Assembly (NCBI GenBank): GCA_032173965.1
Contig: CM063288.1
Coordinates: forward strand, 19,503,501-19,567,500
Length of the DNA: 64,000 bases
Source of the DNA: Sitta carolinensis
Lineage: Eukaryota; Chordata; Aves; Passeriformes; Sittidae
Direction: 5' to 3'
The notes under the pieces were generated by a model, which saw only the letters and a program-made list of their open reading frames with translations, was not told where the DNA came from and did not search any database. Numbering within the stretch: position 1 is the first letter of the stretch; each line of letters starts with the position of its first letter. Made by a program: the position numbers and the translations under genes. Below, piece by piece: positions 27,901-42,957 of this stretch.

Positions 27901-30900
27901 ATTAAAAGTGATACACTCCCTACACCCACCCCACTCTCCTTAATTTAAGTGACCATTCGAGCTAGAGATCAAAAGAGGATGGCCTTGCTGAAATTAGAGT
28001 TTGTAGTTAATACTTACAAGGTTATGTCCTAGGATCCTTTTTTTCCCATATAGTCTTGGTGATTTAGATTTGTGAGTGCAAGCTTAAGCTGTGCATTTTA
28101 AAAGTAATGCTATGGATACACTACTGTGGTGCTCTGTGAAAAGCCAAATGAAGCAGGGGCAAACCAGAAATCCTCTCTGCTTTGGCAACTGGGGAGCAGC
28201 TTTGCCACTTGGCAAGCAATACTTAGTCAACTCAGAGTGCTGTTAGCTTCTGGGGACTCAGAGATAAACTACAGCTGTCTGAGGGCAACTTCTGACGAAT
28301 CAGAAAGATGGGAATGAAGTACTGCTAGGTTAGTGGAAAATAAGTCTGTCAGATGAAGGCATATAAGATACTGTCCTTGATGGTTGTGCCAAAGATATTT
28401 GTATGTTTGGATTTTTTTCAATATATTAAATACCTTTATTTTACTTTCAGCCAGCACCTAACCAAGTTACTTTTCATTTGCCACTGCACCGTTACTTTGC
28501 CATGTTTTTAAGTAAGGTAAGCACATGTTGTACTTTCACAGAAGGTGGAAATTCCATGTTCAATGTGATCATGCAACACAGCATATGCTTGCTTTTGTTT
28601 CTAGGCTGTTAAATGCCAAGAACTAGATCTGGATACTATCCTGCCAGATCAGGAGATGCTGATGAAACTAATGATTCACCCACTTCAGATTCAGGTATGG
28701 GCAGACTTGACTTAACAATAGGAAGTATGTCATAATTGTGGAATATAAAAATAAGCCATATGTGACAGTAATAACTAGAATATGCTGAGTAGGGTAATAT
28801 CTTTTTATTTCCCCTTTCTCTTTCCCCTAAATTTAAAAATGTGGCATTAGTTATCATACTCTGAGAAGCACATAATAATGGTATTCACGTATTCACTGTA
28901 GCTCTTCCAAAATGCTAGGAAGGACCAGTCATTTGAAAATGTAGAATTGTAATGTGAACAGAATGGAGTGCAGGTTGACAAGAAACCCAAATCTGGAAAT
29001 TTTGTATTTTAAATTGAGAGTGAGTTCCAGAATGTCTGCACAACATTTTTATTTACAAATTTGGACTTACTTTTGCATAAGTGGCAGTGAGTTGTATTTA
29101 TAATAACTGCTTTTAGATCTAACCTCTTGTTAATCATGATACCTTAATTTTTGGTTCATTTTGGTACCATGATACCTTCATTATAAGTACATTTCAAGAT
29201 TTTAATGAACAACTACATGTATCAATCACTTAATTTGTCTTTGATTACTTTCATTGTCTGAAATATGCTCTCATGTGAAAGTGTGGTATCTGTTTCATAA
29301 ACTTGCAGTGGTCCTTTTCATCTCTCACTCTCCAGGAGAAGTAAATTAGAATAAAAAAAGTCTATAAAGTTGTATTATGTATATATGTATATGAGTAATG
29401 ATAGTGAATAAAATGATGAGAGGGCTGGAGCAGCTCTGTTATGAAGACGGACTGAGAGAATTGGCATTGTTTGGCCTGGAGAAGAGAAGGCTCTGGGGAG
29501 GCCTTCTAAAGGGGCCTACAAGAGAGCTGGAGGCAAACTTTTTAGCAGGGCCTGTTGCAATAGAACACGGCTAGTGGGTTTAAACTGAAGTAGCATTGAT
29601 TTAGATTACCTGTAGTACCGTTTTTACTGTGAGGGTGGTAAAACACTGGAGCAGGTTGTCCATGGAAGTGGTAGTTGCCCCATCCCTGGGAACATCCAAG
29701 GTTAGATTGGATGGGGCTCTGAGCAATCTGACCTAGTTGAAGATGCCCCTGTTCATTGTAGGGGGAGGGGCTGGACTAGATTACCTGTAAATATCCCTTC
29801 CAACCCAAGATACTCTATGGCTCTCCAAGAAAGCCCCAGAGGGACTTCTTACAATGATGTGTAGTGACAGGACAAGGGGCAGTGGCTTTAAACTGAGATT
29901 AGTTTAGATGAGATATCACAAAGACATTCTTTACTGTGAAGGTGGTGAGACTCTGGAACAGGTTGCCCAGAAAGGTCAAGGATACTCTATCCCTGAAGCC
30001 TTCAAGGCCAGGGGGAATGGGGCTTTAAGCACCTGGAAGGTGTCCCCCCTGCCCATGGCATAGGGGTTGGGAATCTTTATGGTCCCTTCCAGTCCAAACT
30101 GTTCCATGATTTCTACTTTTCTATGATCATACACTGATCATCTGCTAACATTGAACTGAGTAGCTGAACATACCTGAAATGTTTGTAACTTTTTATGTTC
30201 CCTGAACAGGCAAGTCTTTCTGAAATTCACAGCAATATGTGGGTTAGAAACGGTCTACAAATTAAAGGACAGGCCATGACTTATGTACAGTCTCATTTCT
30301 GCAATTCAATGATTGATCCTGACATTTTTCTGCTGCAAGTAAGTTACATTTTTTGAGAAGCCAAGCCAATATTATTTACCAACAAGCTATTGAATAGAAT
30401 TAATTTAATAAAATTAATTTACTCTCTTTCTACAGGTCTGTGCCTCTAGACTGGACCCAGATTATTTTATTTCATCTGTTTTTGAAAGGTATGACTAAAA
30501 GATGAATGCTCTTGTTCAATATTGTGCTAGCTGTTGTGCTAATTTATAGTGTGTAATAGAAAAATTGCATATCTGATACATATCTTCAGTGGTACAACTC
30601 TGCCTAGCCAAAACTAACACTTACGAAAGAGGTATCTCTTGATTTTAAACGGCATTGGCTTTTAATTTATAGTGCAGTAGTGAAACTTCATGTATTTGTT
30701 TTCTGAGCATCTTTAGGGTTTTTTAAGTTTCCTATGTTGTTCATATGCTAGGATGTTCTGTCCTGAAGAAGTAGAACTGCAATTGTAAAAGACAAAGAAT
30801 GTTTAGTTTTCTGGAAAAAAATCAGGGTTTGAACATCTATTCGTGTGCATAAGTTTTTATATGTTGATAAAAATATAAGGGGTTTTCATGTGGAGTGAAT

Positions 30901-33900
30901 ATCACTATAGCACAGTCCATTGATAATTAAAGAAAAATTGAAGTTTAAAAGGAAGAGGGTTTTCATGTATGTTTATTTGCACTTTATTTTCATTTGGGCT
31001 TCTGTATTTCATTTTAGATTGTTGCGAGTGCTATTCTGAGTTTATCAGTACATTTCACATTGGTGTTTTACTGTTGGAGAATGTTTAATTGTTATTTCTG
31101 ACTTTAACTGTTTGCTATGTAGATTTAAGGTGGTAGATCTGTTAACGATGGCATCACAGCATCAAAATACAGTTCTTGACTCAGAGCATGAAAGGTCCAT
31201 GCTGGAAGGAGCCTTAACATTTTTGGTCCTTTTGTTAAGTCTTCGTTTACATTTAGGTAAGAGTCACTACTTTAGGAGTATTTGTATGTAAATAACATTA
31301 TTACACTTTGTTTTATATTCAGCACTTAGTAGGTGTCTTAAAGCTGTTTAACCATATCGTACCTTAAAGCATTCAACACTCGGTTTCATCCTTGCCTCTT
31401 ACTGAATTTTAATCCCTTATGTAATAGAAATAGATATAATACATAAAAATAGAGAAAAATGGCTTTAATGGAAGTGGGTGATTTGTGTAGGTGATAACAT
31501 TCTGTATCTTTTCCAGAAAGACAGCAGTTTGAGTTTGTACTGGTATTTTCTCATTTGAGATTATGCCTTTCATAATATTTGCATGCCCTCCTTTTTCTTT
31601 CCCTGTATTTTTGTGGCACTGTATCATTACTTAATATTAATTTGTATCATGTTTGACATGCATTTAATGTCAAATGAAAACTGAATGTGTGCTTTAAAAT
31701 TGTGCTGTTTAACAGCTTTTTACATTTCATTGTTCTAGGAATGACAGATGATGAGATCCTCAGAGCGGAGATGGTAGCCCAACTATGTATGAATGACAGG
31801 ACACACAGTTCATTATTGGATCTCATATCCTTGGAATATATTCACTAATGTGCCTGCATGAGGATGACAGGTGCCTGGATAGTAGTGAGGCTTGAACAAT
31901 ATGTTTTTTAGGTTGCATAATTAAAAACCTATATGAAGGTGTGTTTGTGTTTACTTCCTAGCAAATGCATTTGCTCCAGTTTTGGTTTTTCTTACAATAA
32001 ATGCAATAATTTTTAGTAATTTAAATTAGTTTTGATACAAAATGCTGTACTTAGAAGTACCGCATTTTAGAAGTCTTCTTTAGGTGTGAGGTAAAACGTG
32101 TTTTCCAATGACGTAGAAAGTTTAGCCAAGCATCACATTTGTCTGGATTTGAGCCTTTGATTTTTGCGAAGTTTATGCCAATATAAAAAAAAGACATTCT
32201 ACATTGTATTGGGTTTTGCTATCGATAGCTGAAATGTAAATAATAGCAATCCTGCATGTTGCATTGACATTAGATTGAAGTGCATGTGTCATGGGGAAAG
32301 AATATCAAACTCTTAGAAGTCCTTCTGCACAGGCATAGGGTTCATGTCCTTGGACAGCTGACTATAAATATGCAGGTTTTCCTGCTAGACTCTCAGGCTG
32401 TGTAGGCCAATTAAATAGCAAATGAGCAAAAATATTAGGAATACACAGACAGGAAAGGATGAGATTGAGACTAAGACATGCATAGTAAGAATTATTAATT
32501 ATTATGATATGGTCTAGTAACTCAGTCAAGTATGTAAAATAAACAATTACTTAGAACAATTCACTTAAAAGAATGACTTAACTTTGTAAAATAAGTGAAT
32601 AATTTATATAAGGAATCACTTATCCCTGAGCAGAAGTTTACTTACTTGTAATTGCTGCTCGTGTTTTAGTGTAGTGTCAGTAGATGAGTTAAGGTTTTCA
32701 GTTTTGGTCAGTTTTGGTTTTCTGCAGAAAAGAGAACTGTGGAAATCCAAGATTCAGAATTATTTATTGTATACATGGATCGTGAACTATTTGCTTGCTT
32801 TTTCTGTACTTGGATGTAAATGCAAAATATTCTCCCTATGAAGAGACACAAAGTGTTTCTAAATAAGGGCAATAACAGAAACTTTATATACACTACAGGC
32901 AGTGGTTTTTCTCTCTCATTAAGTACTAACAGCTTGAGCCAAACATGTAGCAAGTCTTACATTAAAAAGTTTAATATCCTAGCTGGGATGCTTAGATTCT
33001 CTTCAGTAATAACTACTGTTCTTAGTAGCTGGGGCATACAGACCTCTTGTGGTAAGGACAGAGCACTGCTGAGATGTGGTCTGAAATGACTAAAAATATC
33101 AATATGTGTGAAGTTCTGTGTCCTGCAACTAAATTAACTTTGCTTTCCTTAACATTAGCATTACATTCCAGAAAACCCTAATCCTAAAAGTGGTATTATT
33201 CCAGGAAGCTTAAGCTTTGAATCAGTCCTGTCAGCAGTTGCTGACTTTAAAGCTCCTGTTTTTGAACCTGGAGGTTCCATGCAACAAGGAATGTATACAC
33301 CTAAAGGTATGGTAATCAGTGTTCTCTTGCAACATACTCTTTGGTAAGATGCCTAACCAGGGTTTGTTTGTTTTTTTTGTAGAGGGCTTTTTTTCCTTAA
33401 AAAACCCAAAAAGCAAACCCAACCTACCAGTGTTGAAAACTCCACCCCAGCCTTTCCACAAAAGATCCAAACCCACCACCACCACCAAAACTCCACAGAA
33501 ACCTGACTTTTTCATTATTGGCCATTGCTTATATTTAAGAGCATTGCTAAAGACTGTCAGTAGTCTTTAATAAATTGATTTTAATCTAGAGTGAAAATGA
33601 GCTTCTCATACTAAACAGGTACCCTCAGAAAGCAAAGGAAAATGGGGAAATGAAAAATTACTCGTATTTTACTGATCTGCATACTTAATTATTCATATAT
33701 TTAAATAAATCTACTGTATATTTAGTAGAATTTAGAACTGTTTGTGTTAGTGAAATGTCAATTGCAAAGGTACTTTCTTTGAACTTCTCTACCTTTTGGC
33801 TATTAAAGATTCTATGATGCATAATTCTTTATCTTATGTTGCTTAACTGTATTAGTATCCTGTAACATTTTTTGCAGTCAGTAGTGAGGAGCTAGAAAAA

Positions 33901-36900
33901 AGTTCAGGCTAGACTTGTTGTGGAATATTGTTCTGTAATTCTACAATGCGTACAGTGCAAAAAGGGCAAGTTTCTTTCCCTGACCAGCTTGTCATCTAAA
34001 TTGGACTCAACACAGCATTGGTGTATCAAAGGAGAGAAATAATTTAAGAACTCAGTGTTCCATTACTGTGTCCTGTCACTGAGCAGATAAGCCTGTATAA
34101 ATCTGAAATGCTCTGTACGCTCTGGTTATGCTTCAGGCACATAGCAAAGCAGAAGAGGGATTAACTCTTTCCTCCCCCACATACCTCCCTTGAGAACTGA
34201 GAAACTTAGAGTCTGGCAATTTTGAAACCATTTGGTTTTGGGATTTTTCTGAGGGGAGTGGTGATTAATGTAGGTTCTAGTATTGTAATAGCTTGTTTGC
34301 CATTTTTGTACTGGGAGGTTGAAGTGTCAATAAAGCTCTTTATACAATTCAACAACTAGTGAAGTAATTTTATGAAACTAAAGTTTTAGGAATTAATTCA
34401 TCTTGGTTCTTTAATGTGTTATTAGGCAGCTTAACACCCATATAGCTAAATTTACTTAATTTTGATGTTACATAAACTACTTTTCCTTATGTCCTGTCCA
34501 GTTTCTGGAGTTCATTACATGCTGGTCTTTTTTATAACACAATGTGAAGGAAAAAGAGATAGATTATGCTGTTTTTAATTATAGCACTTTATATTTAGGG
34601 AATCTAATGTTAGATCACACTGTCTGGAGTTTTTTGTAGCTTGGGTTTTTTTTAACAGGTAAACAATTTAGTCCTGAGGTAAACTGTCTTTAGTATCTCA
34701 TCTATAGCATTGAATGATGAAGTGATTTATATCACCATACAGATTCCTTTTCTCTTAAAAGTAATAAAAGCTGAAAAATCTGCAGGAATAAAAGCTGACA
34801 TGGCTTTCTTTGCCCTCCTTACCCTCTTATTCTCCATAAGACTATATAGGTTCTCAGACCCTTTGCTTTTAAGAATTGTAATTTGTGGCCTGTCACAATT
34901 AAAGCAAGTCATGATCAGATCAATTCCCTCTAATCCTCTAATCCCTTGTTTCCCTAAATTGAAGGGGTGGAATCTACTTTATGTTCACAGATCCCTAGAT
35001 TTTGCTTAACCATCATTTAAAGAAACAAAACCAATCCAAACCAACTTGCAGACCCAGGTTCTCCCTACACACTGTAGATTTGTATGCTGAAAATGAGCTG
35101 TGCGTACATTTCCTAATATTCTCTATATGGCTCACTCGGTCCTTTTTTGTCATTATGCATTAGCAGCCCAAACAAGATTGGTGTGTGTTTAGACTGCAAT
35201 ACTGAATTCTGTCCAGGAAAAAAGTGGGTTTTCTCACAAGCTAAATTGGATGGCATTTCATACATAATGGAAACTTTGCTAAGTGTTCTCCCTCAGCAGT
35301 CTGTGAGGATATTTGTAGAACTGTTAGACTTAGCAGGGGTTAATATATAGAGGACAGACCACTAGGTATGAGTATAGACACTTGTCTTCCTGCCTGGGGA
35401 AAATTAATCTCAGAAGTGTGGTAAAGCTGCTTATTTCTGCCTGTGGAATATTCAAAGAATGTTGTAAGCATTTGTGTTGTGTTACGCCTGCTGGTGGAGC
35501 TAAAATTCTGTATCCTCTGGGTTGCTTCCTCGTTTTGGAGTGATTGAATCTCACCTTAATCATTTTGTGTTATGAGAGCAAAACACTTCAAAACAATTAG
35601 TAGAATTAATGTCTTCATTTGTCTTTAGATTGGAACTTAGTTTTGTTTTTTAATGAATTGTAAATAGAAAAATAAAGGTCATCAAATGGGATATTTTTAT
35701 AGACTGTTTAGACTTTTCTGTTTGTGTTTGCTCTGAACAGTCACTCTGGATGTCACTTTAGAGGTACTAAATTAAGCAGACGTAACTAAGATTTTAATGC
35801 TGGAATAATGCATAGATACTAGTTATAAAACAAAAGCATAGTTGAAAAGGATTGATCACAAATATATTTGATCCAAAGCTTGATCGTTTTTGATACTGAC
35901 CAAGAAATTGTGTTGTTGCAGCAATTTTGTTTTCTGCACTTACTGGTAAAATATCATCTACCTGCTAAGAGCTCCACAGTCTTTACTTCCTGCGTTCAAG
36001 AGGCTTGTGCTTATCATGTACCAGATGAAAAATAATGTAAACCTTTTGTCACATGTACTTGGAATTGGAAAAGAGCCAAACAAAATGCATACAGACATGT
36101 TTTGGGGGTTGCTTAATAGAGTGTTATTTTTTTGTTTTGAAACCAATCAAAATTTTGCAAAAATATTTTCCTATTTTGATAAATAGTGGTAATTATTAGT
36201 TTAGGATGTATTACGAATAAGCATTATTATAAATTGCTGTACTTTGCCAGGTAAAATTATATAATAGAAGTGATATAATTAAAGCTAGTTAAGAAGAGAA
36301 TCTAAAATAAGTGTTAAGTCTTAAAGAGAATGTTAACATGCAATTTCTTTTAAACAACAGCTGAAGTTTGGGATAAGGAATTTGACCCTGTCATGGTAAT
36401 ACTTCGAACAGTTTACCGTAGAGATGTGCAGTCTGCAATGGACAGATACACAGCATTGTAAGTTGGATCATTTTTAGAAATGCAGCATCATACTGTTGCT
36501 CATTCCACAACAAATTTTTTGTTTTCGCTACCTTATAATGCTAATGACTCAATCAGTGTTTTCGAGCCCCAGATTTGTTCTTGTGTAAATACATTTACAA
36601 GCAATATCAGAGTTTTGGTTATCTTAGTCTGTTACTCTTCCATAAATGTTTAAAAATACATCTGAAGGACCACAGACAAAGTAGTGAATATCATCACAGA
36701 TGAAATACTTAACCAAGGTATTGTTTAAAAGTCATTTACAAGTTACTTGAAGGAGTCTTACCTATTTTTATTTAGTTTACTCTTAGGTTCACAAAGCAAA
36801 GTTTATCTGTAGCAGTGTCAGGTTTCTACATTACTGCAGTGTTTAACAGTAGTTTCAAGCTTTAACATTTTGTTTCAACAGCTTAAAGCAAAGTGGCAAA

Positions 36901-39900
36901 TTCCCTGGAAACCCATGGCCTCCTTACAAGAGGAGAACACCACTACACCCAAGTTACAGAGGTCTCATAAAGCTTTTGCACTGTAAAACCCTGCACATTG
37001 TGCTCTTTACACTTCTTTACAAGGTACAGTCATGATTCCCACTAAGTGCATTGGTTTACTTCCATGTTTTTTACAGAAGTTCTTAGAAGCATGATTTTTT
37101 AGAAGTTTATTTGGAGTACTAAGGTTCAATTTTATATAATATTTTTGGGTTTGGTTTCCAATCTAGTATGATGTCTTTTTGCTACCACTTTGATTATTTA
37201 ATGAATGATTGTTTCATAGACACACACACTAAGTCAGTACTCAAGTGGATGAAAGATCCTGTTCTACTTTGAGGAACACTGTATTAACCATCAGAGTTGC
37301 CATTCAGATTGTTCTTCTGTGGTGGTTTCAGGGAGCACAGCAGCTTGAGTGGTGTTCCTTTGGCTCCTATTGCAGAATTTTAAGGCTTCAGCAGTGACTG
37401 TTCAAAAATACACAGCTTTAATGGCTTTAAATCCTCAATGTCAAATAAGTCTCATAACTGCAGTTGTTTATAACATCATTTCCCAAATACATTTTGGCTT
37501 TTGATAATGTTATAGCAACTATGTTTGAGGGCTAATTATTGCCTTTAAGTTATGTTTGGTTTTATCTTTGGTAGTTGGCTGCTGTCTTCAAGAGAAGCGC
37601 ATCCTTTCTGAAGAGTCCATTCATCAGAAAATGGACTTTGCATCTGTACTTAGAAAGTGCTTTCAAAGCAGTGTGCTGCAGAGGCAGACGAGGGAAAAAT
37701 TTGCTTTGTTTGAGTAGCATTTTTCCTGGACAACTTTTCCTTTTGTGCTCTTCCAAGGGCTCCCAACTTACCTAAAACTCATATTGCATTTCACAGTTAA
37801 ATTTCTCTTGAATAGAAAATATCTGTTGTACTGCAGGAAGGCTGGTGAAGGAAAGGATAGCTCGGGACTGCGTAGAAGATCAAATAATGTTTTGACATGG
37901 AACAAAAGTGGAGACTATAGGGAAGGAAAGCATCATCTTATAGTGACTTGCTTGGGCATCTTTGGCCACTATTTCTCTTATTCTCTTAAGAGCCTTCCAG
38001 GGCTTAAATCTTGAGAATCTTAGCCATTACTGGGTTGCTGTTGGAGCTGGAATACCAAATACTTCTCCACCAGATTTATGGATGGTGGAAAATACATAGT
38101 GGTTGATTCTGTGGGTTGTCTTAAATAATGCCTGCTCTCTTTGTGAAATTTTGCCAATTCATGACAGTCTTTATTATATCTCTTGGCTTTTTGGGACTTC
38201 CTGTGGAAGGACAGTAAACTTCATTTGGTGATGTTACTTTTCAGAAGTGTTGGTCAGTATGGCTTTTGATTCTGTCTGGTACAGTTGCACACACATGCTC
38301 TTCATATTAACAGAATCCTGAGTCCCGTTTTTAATTAAATAACTCTGCCATCTCAGATTTGACTGGGCTCGATTAAATCAGGTCCTCAGTCACTTTTTAG
38401 AAAAGCTCTTGTAAAACAATATTATGTCTCTGATGCTTCTATTGGCTTTATCTACTTAGAAAATTAATCCATTCAAAAACCAAGTCATATTTAAAACTTT
38501 ACTAGGCTTGACTTTAAAAATACTAACTTGTATAGTAGCCTGTCTACAATGGAATTTTAAACATATTTTCTCACCCACTTTTTTGGTAACTTGCATTTTT
38601 GCCATTTTCTTTCCTTTAATTCAGAATATTCTCAAGAGGAAAGTTGTCCTGGTTTTTAATTTTAGCAGTACTGGTTCTTCCTCTCAATGCATTGAAAGCT
38701 GCGTTAAAAGAAAGATACGGGCATTTATTAGTTTAAAGATAAGGCCACTTATTATTTGTAACTAAAAAACTGATTATGTGAAGGTGGTTGGGAACTGAAG
38801 TGATGTTAACCTTTGTGGTATTCCCAGTTATGCCGGCCTCGCTTCTTGGACTAGGACCTCGTGAGGCCTTTGGTGCTTGATGCCATGAAATGGGGAGGGA
38901 TGGCTCGGAGCAGCTTTGTGCATGTAGCTGGCAGTAGTTTAACACTCTGGTGTTAAAGGAAATTGCAGCTTGAACTAGTAATAGCTTTATGGTACAAATT
39001 TGTTTGACTGGAAAGACATAAAATAAAATTTTGCTTTTGTGGTGATGATCAAAGGTAAGGTTTTTTCTAAACCTCAAAATAATCAAATTAAAAAAAAAAA
39101 ACAAAACAAAGAAAAAATCCACAAAAACGGAAGAGTACGAAATGTATTATTCAGAACATTCTTTTTTTAAGTTTAGATGTACTGAAGCCTTAATCTTCTA
39201 TGATGTGTCTCTTTTCCTACCTAGATATTAATGGATCATCAGAATTTATCAGAGCATGTGCTTTGCATGGTTTTATATTTGATTGAGCTGGGGTTGGAAA
39301 ATTCTCCTGAACAAGAATCAGATGAAGAGGTAAGAATAAAACCTATCATTTTCTTCAAAATACAAAGGTATTGTTTAATGATTCAGTATTCTTTAAAATT
39401 AGATTTTACCATAATAGTTAGAATAAAACATCTTTATTAACTTAGATAGGGAATTAATAAAAACAATAAAACCATACTGTTGTGAGGAAGAGTATGGTAT
39501 CTTATGTTTTTCAGCAGTTTCTGTATATGTAGTTTGACAAAACAGATTGTTTAGATCTTTACTATTCTGTAAATTAGTACTAGAAATTGTGCAAAAAAAT
39601 TTTAAATAATTGAGTATAAAAATCTCTAAATTTTCAACTGAAACCCTTATCAGTGAGCATTTTGTTGCTACAGATCCGTATCTTTTAAAATATGTGAATT
39701 AGAATTTTAATTCTACTTTTAATGATATTTGAATATAAAGAACCATTATTTTTATGATTCCAGATTCCCTTCTATTACCATAGTTTTTTTATAATTGATG
39801 ATCATCACTGCTTTTTGACTAAGAATTTGCCACATTTTTTCCAGAGATTGACTCTGTATAGTTCTGATTTTTTTATATTAATTTTACAGCTTTGTGTTAC

Positions 39901-42900
39901 TCTCTAGAGTTCATTTTACTTCTGCTAGCTAGCACTGATGGCTGTATTTGATTATATTCAAATAAAATACTTAGACCTATGTATTTATCAGCCCTGTGGG
40001 CCTCACGTCAGTTGCCAAAATTTTTAAGACATATATTAGCTTTGTTGAGGTACATAATGTTCAACATAGTGTTCCTATCTCATGGAGAGATTATGGCCTC
40101 TGTAATACAGTTTCAAAGGCAGCAAGAATTATTTTTATATGTAAGAGAAAGTATACTAGGGTTTTCTTAATTGTTTTAGGAATCTGCAGGTGGACAAGAG
40201 CGTTGCCACGATAGTTGGTTTCCAGGTAGTAACTTGGTTTCTAACATGCGTCACTTCATTAACTATGTCCGAGTAAGAGTACCAGAAACTGCTCCTGAGG
40301 TGAAGAGGGAACCACCTGCAAGTACAAGTTCTGATGGTTTTGCTTCATCACAAGTAAGTAGATACAAACACTAGATTTCCTAGGTTAGTTTCAGTTGTTG
40401 CCTGTGTTGGCGTTTTTGTTAGTTTTGTTACTGTTTTTATGAATTCCTTAGGATATTTTTTCCTTCAGTTATTTTTTCTATATGTACTGATAGCAGAAAT
40501 AGAAGTTATTTCAAATGATGCTTCCTTCCAAATGATGTATTTAATGACATTTTTTGTCCTCAATCTACCAGAGTTCAAGGCGGAAGAGCCTCCAGAGAGA
40601 GGTAGATCTGTGTGCAGTTTGTTCTCCTAAGCGATTAACTAGTAACATGCTTTAATTGTGCTCACCTTAATATTCAGTAGAATCTTCTAATTTTCCTGAA
40701 TTTCCTTTTAATACATATTGCAAGGGCTCATGCTTTTTTCATGTTTTTGATTATAATCTTAGGTGGTAGACTTTTAAGCAGTAAAATGCCTTTACATTTT
40801 TAATATGTATTTGGAAATAAAAGCTTCCTATCAAATCAAATATAAAATGCTGTTGATAGCTTACTGCTTGAGTTTTGTGTTTAGGCCTGTTTGATCTTGG
40901 CAAGATACTACTAACATTTAATAATGTAGAATAGTCTTAGCTTTCTTGAGTCTAGGTAGGTTTAAGCTTATATCAAAAGTTGTTTTGAAATGATTAATAT
41001 TTTAATTTTTTGCTGTTGTTATGAAAACAAAGGAATACGTAAGTGGTGGGATTCTGAAAGATTTATAGCCAGTAGATGACACAGTCTCTGTTGTGAGATT
41101 TTGTGTTGGTTTTGTATCTATTGTATACCGCACTTCAGATTACTGTGTGTCAGATCTAGGGAAATACAACAGATATTTCTTTGGCATGTTCATGTCAGAA
41201 AAATAGACAAAATCTAAAGCAGGGAGATGGCATGAAATAGATTAAAACATAAAGAAGGTAGGTGAGATGATGGTCAGAATCCCATTGTTGTATTTGATAT
41301 CTCTTAATTGCCCAGCCTTCTGAGGACGAGAGGGTAAGATATTAGTGTGCTGAATTTCATGTTCAAAACCTTGAAGAAATATCTTTCTGCTGCCGATTTG
41401 GTATATGCATCCTTAATTTGGTACTGCAAGCAAGAGTAGTATAAGGTAGATCTAAATGGGCTCTGTCATTAATGTAACTGCACTCATATGCTCACATGCC
41501 CTGGATAGCAAGTTCTGCTGGCAAACCAGGGGTATGTGGCTTCTGGATCTTACCTAAAGGTCCAACTAAAATGCACAATGTCCATGGGGATGTGGGCTCA
41601 CCTGTATTTACCTGTGTGACATAATGAGTTACATTGTGCAACAGTGCTCAGTAGACTTGAATAAAGGCATTTAAATTACATAAAGATACCGAAGTTATTA
41701 CTATTCTACAAAAACTTAGGAAATGTTACTTGGCTTACAGAATGGTAAGTTAGACTAGAATAAAACCAGTTGTTAGTTGTTTTGGTATGGATATTTTCCT
41801 TTGGTACTTGGCTTTTTATGCAATTGCATGTAACAGACTTGTGCAAAAATACAATATGCAGGTTTAGTATTTTGCTGTGCTAATTTTCAATACATTTTGG
41901 GAGTGGAGATGAATTTTAAAGTTTCTTTTCTTCCTAGCTTCAAATATTTTCCATAGTTTTAGAAATGTATATAATTTATACTTGTATTTTTGCAAATTAA
42001 TCATGGTAATTTTTTTCCCAAGAACTCAGGGACAGCTCAAGTGTTCAGTTTGGTCGCAGAACGTAGAAAGAAATTTCAGGAGATCATCAATCGGAACACC
42101 AGCGAGGCAAATCAGGTGGTGCGGCCCAAAACATCGATGAAATGGTCAGCACCTGGTGCAACTCCACAGTTAACCACAGCCATTCTAGAAGTCAAGGAAA
42201 GCATACTGTCTTTGCTGATTAAATTGCATCACAAACTCTCAGGAAAACAGAACTCTTACTATCCCCCATGGCTGGATAATGTGGATGTTTTAATCCACCC
42301 AGAAATTCCTAGATACTCTCATGGAGATGGAATGACGGCAGTAGAAAGAATTTTACTGAAAGCTGCTGTACAGAGCAGATTGAACAAGCGTATAATTGAA
42401 GAGATATGCAGGAAGGTGACACCTCCTGTACCACCAAAAAAGATCAGTTCTGCAGAGAAGAAGACTTTGGATAAAGAAGAAAGGTAACATTAATAACGAG
42501 CTAAAGGGGCAGTAGGCCGGTGTATGTTGTGCATCTATTGATGGATCTTTAGGATTTTTTTATCTTTAGGATACTAGAAGAATAAGTCATGATTCTATAA
42601 TTCACTTTGTCTGACTTGAATATACATGATTTACATGGGTACTGAGGAAGAATCTCTGCCTTGTTATTTTATACCTTTAAATTAGAAAATTTTAATAATA
42701 ATTGTATGTGATATACATGCTTACCCTTTATGTTGCCATTTATAAAACCGATACATACAAAGACGTAGAATTAAGATTGTGTTAGCTTTTGTGGCTTAAC
42801 ATGAAGATAAGTTAGAATTTTTATTTGTATTGTCTGTTCATTCACATGCACACATCACACCATGATTGTTTTGGGGTTTTGTTTACTATATATGGGTTTA

Positions 42901-42908
42901 ATAATTCT

Positions 42909-42957
<49 letters not shown>

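Larger units (their letters stand above)
28695..30209 (+). other. UBR3: UBR3 intron 13 (1.5 kb, phase 0)
   Basis: The 5' half is AT-rich unique sequence. The 3' half is almost filled by two consecutive CR1 fragments (29412-30127), leaving ~80 bases before exon 14. Confidence 0.9.

Noticed and set aside
38800..39117. Retroposon with A-tail in intron 20
   Set aside because: The A-rich run (39088-39117) is interrupted by C and G. No body, promoter boxes or target duplication could be found upstream.
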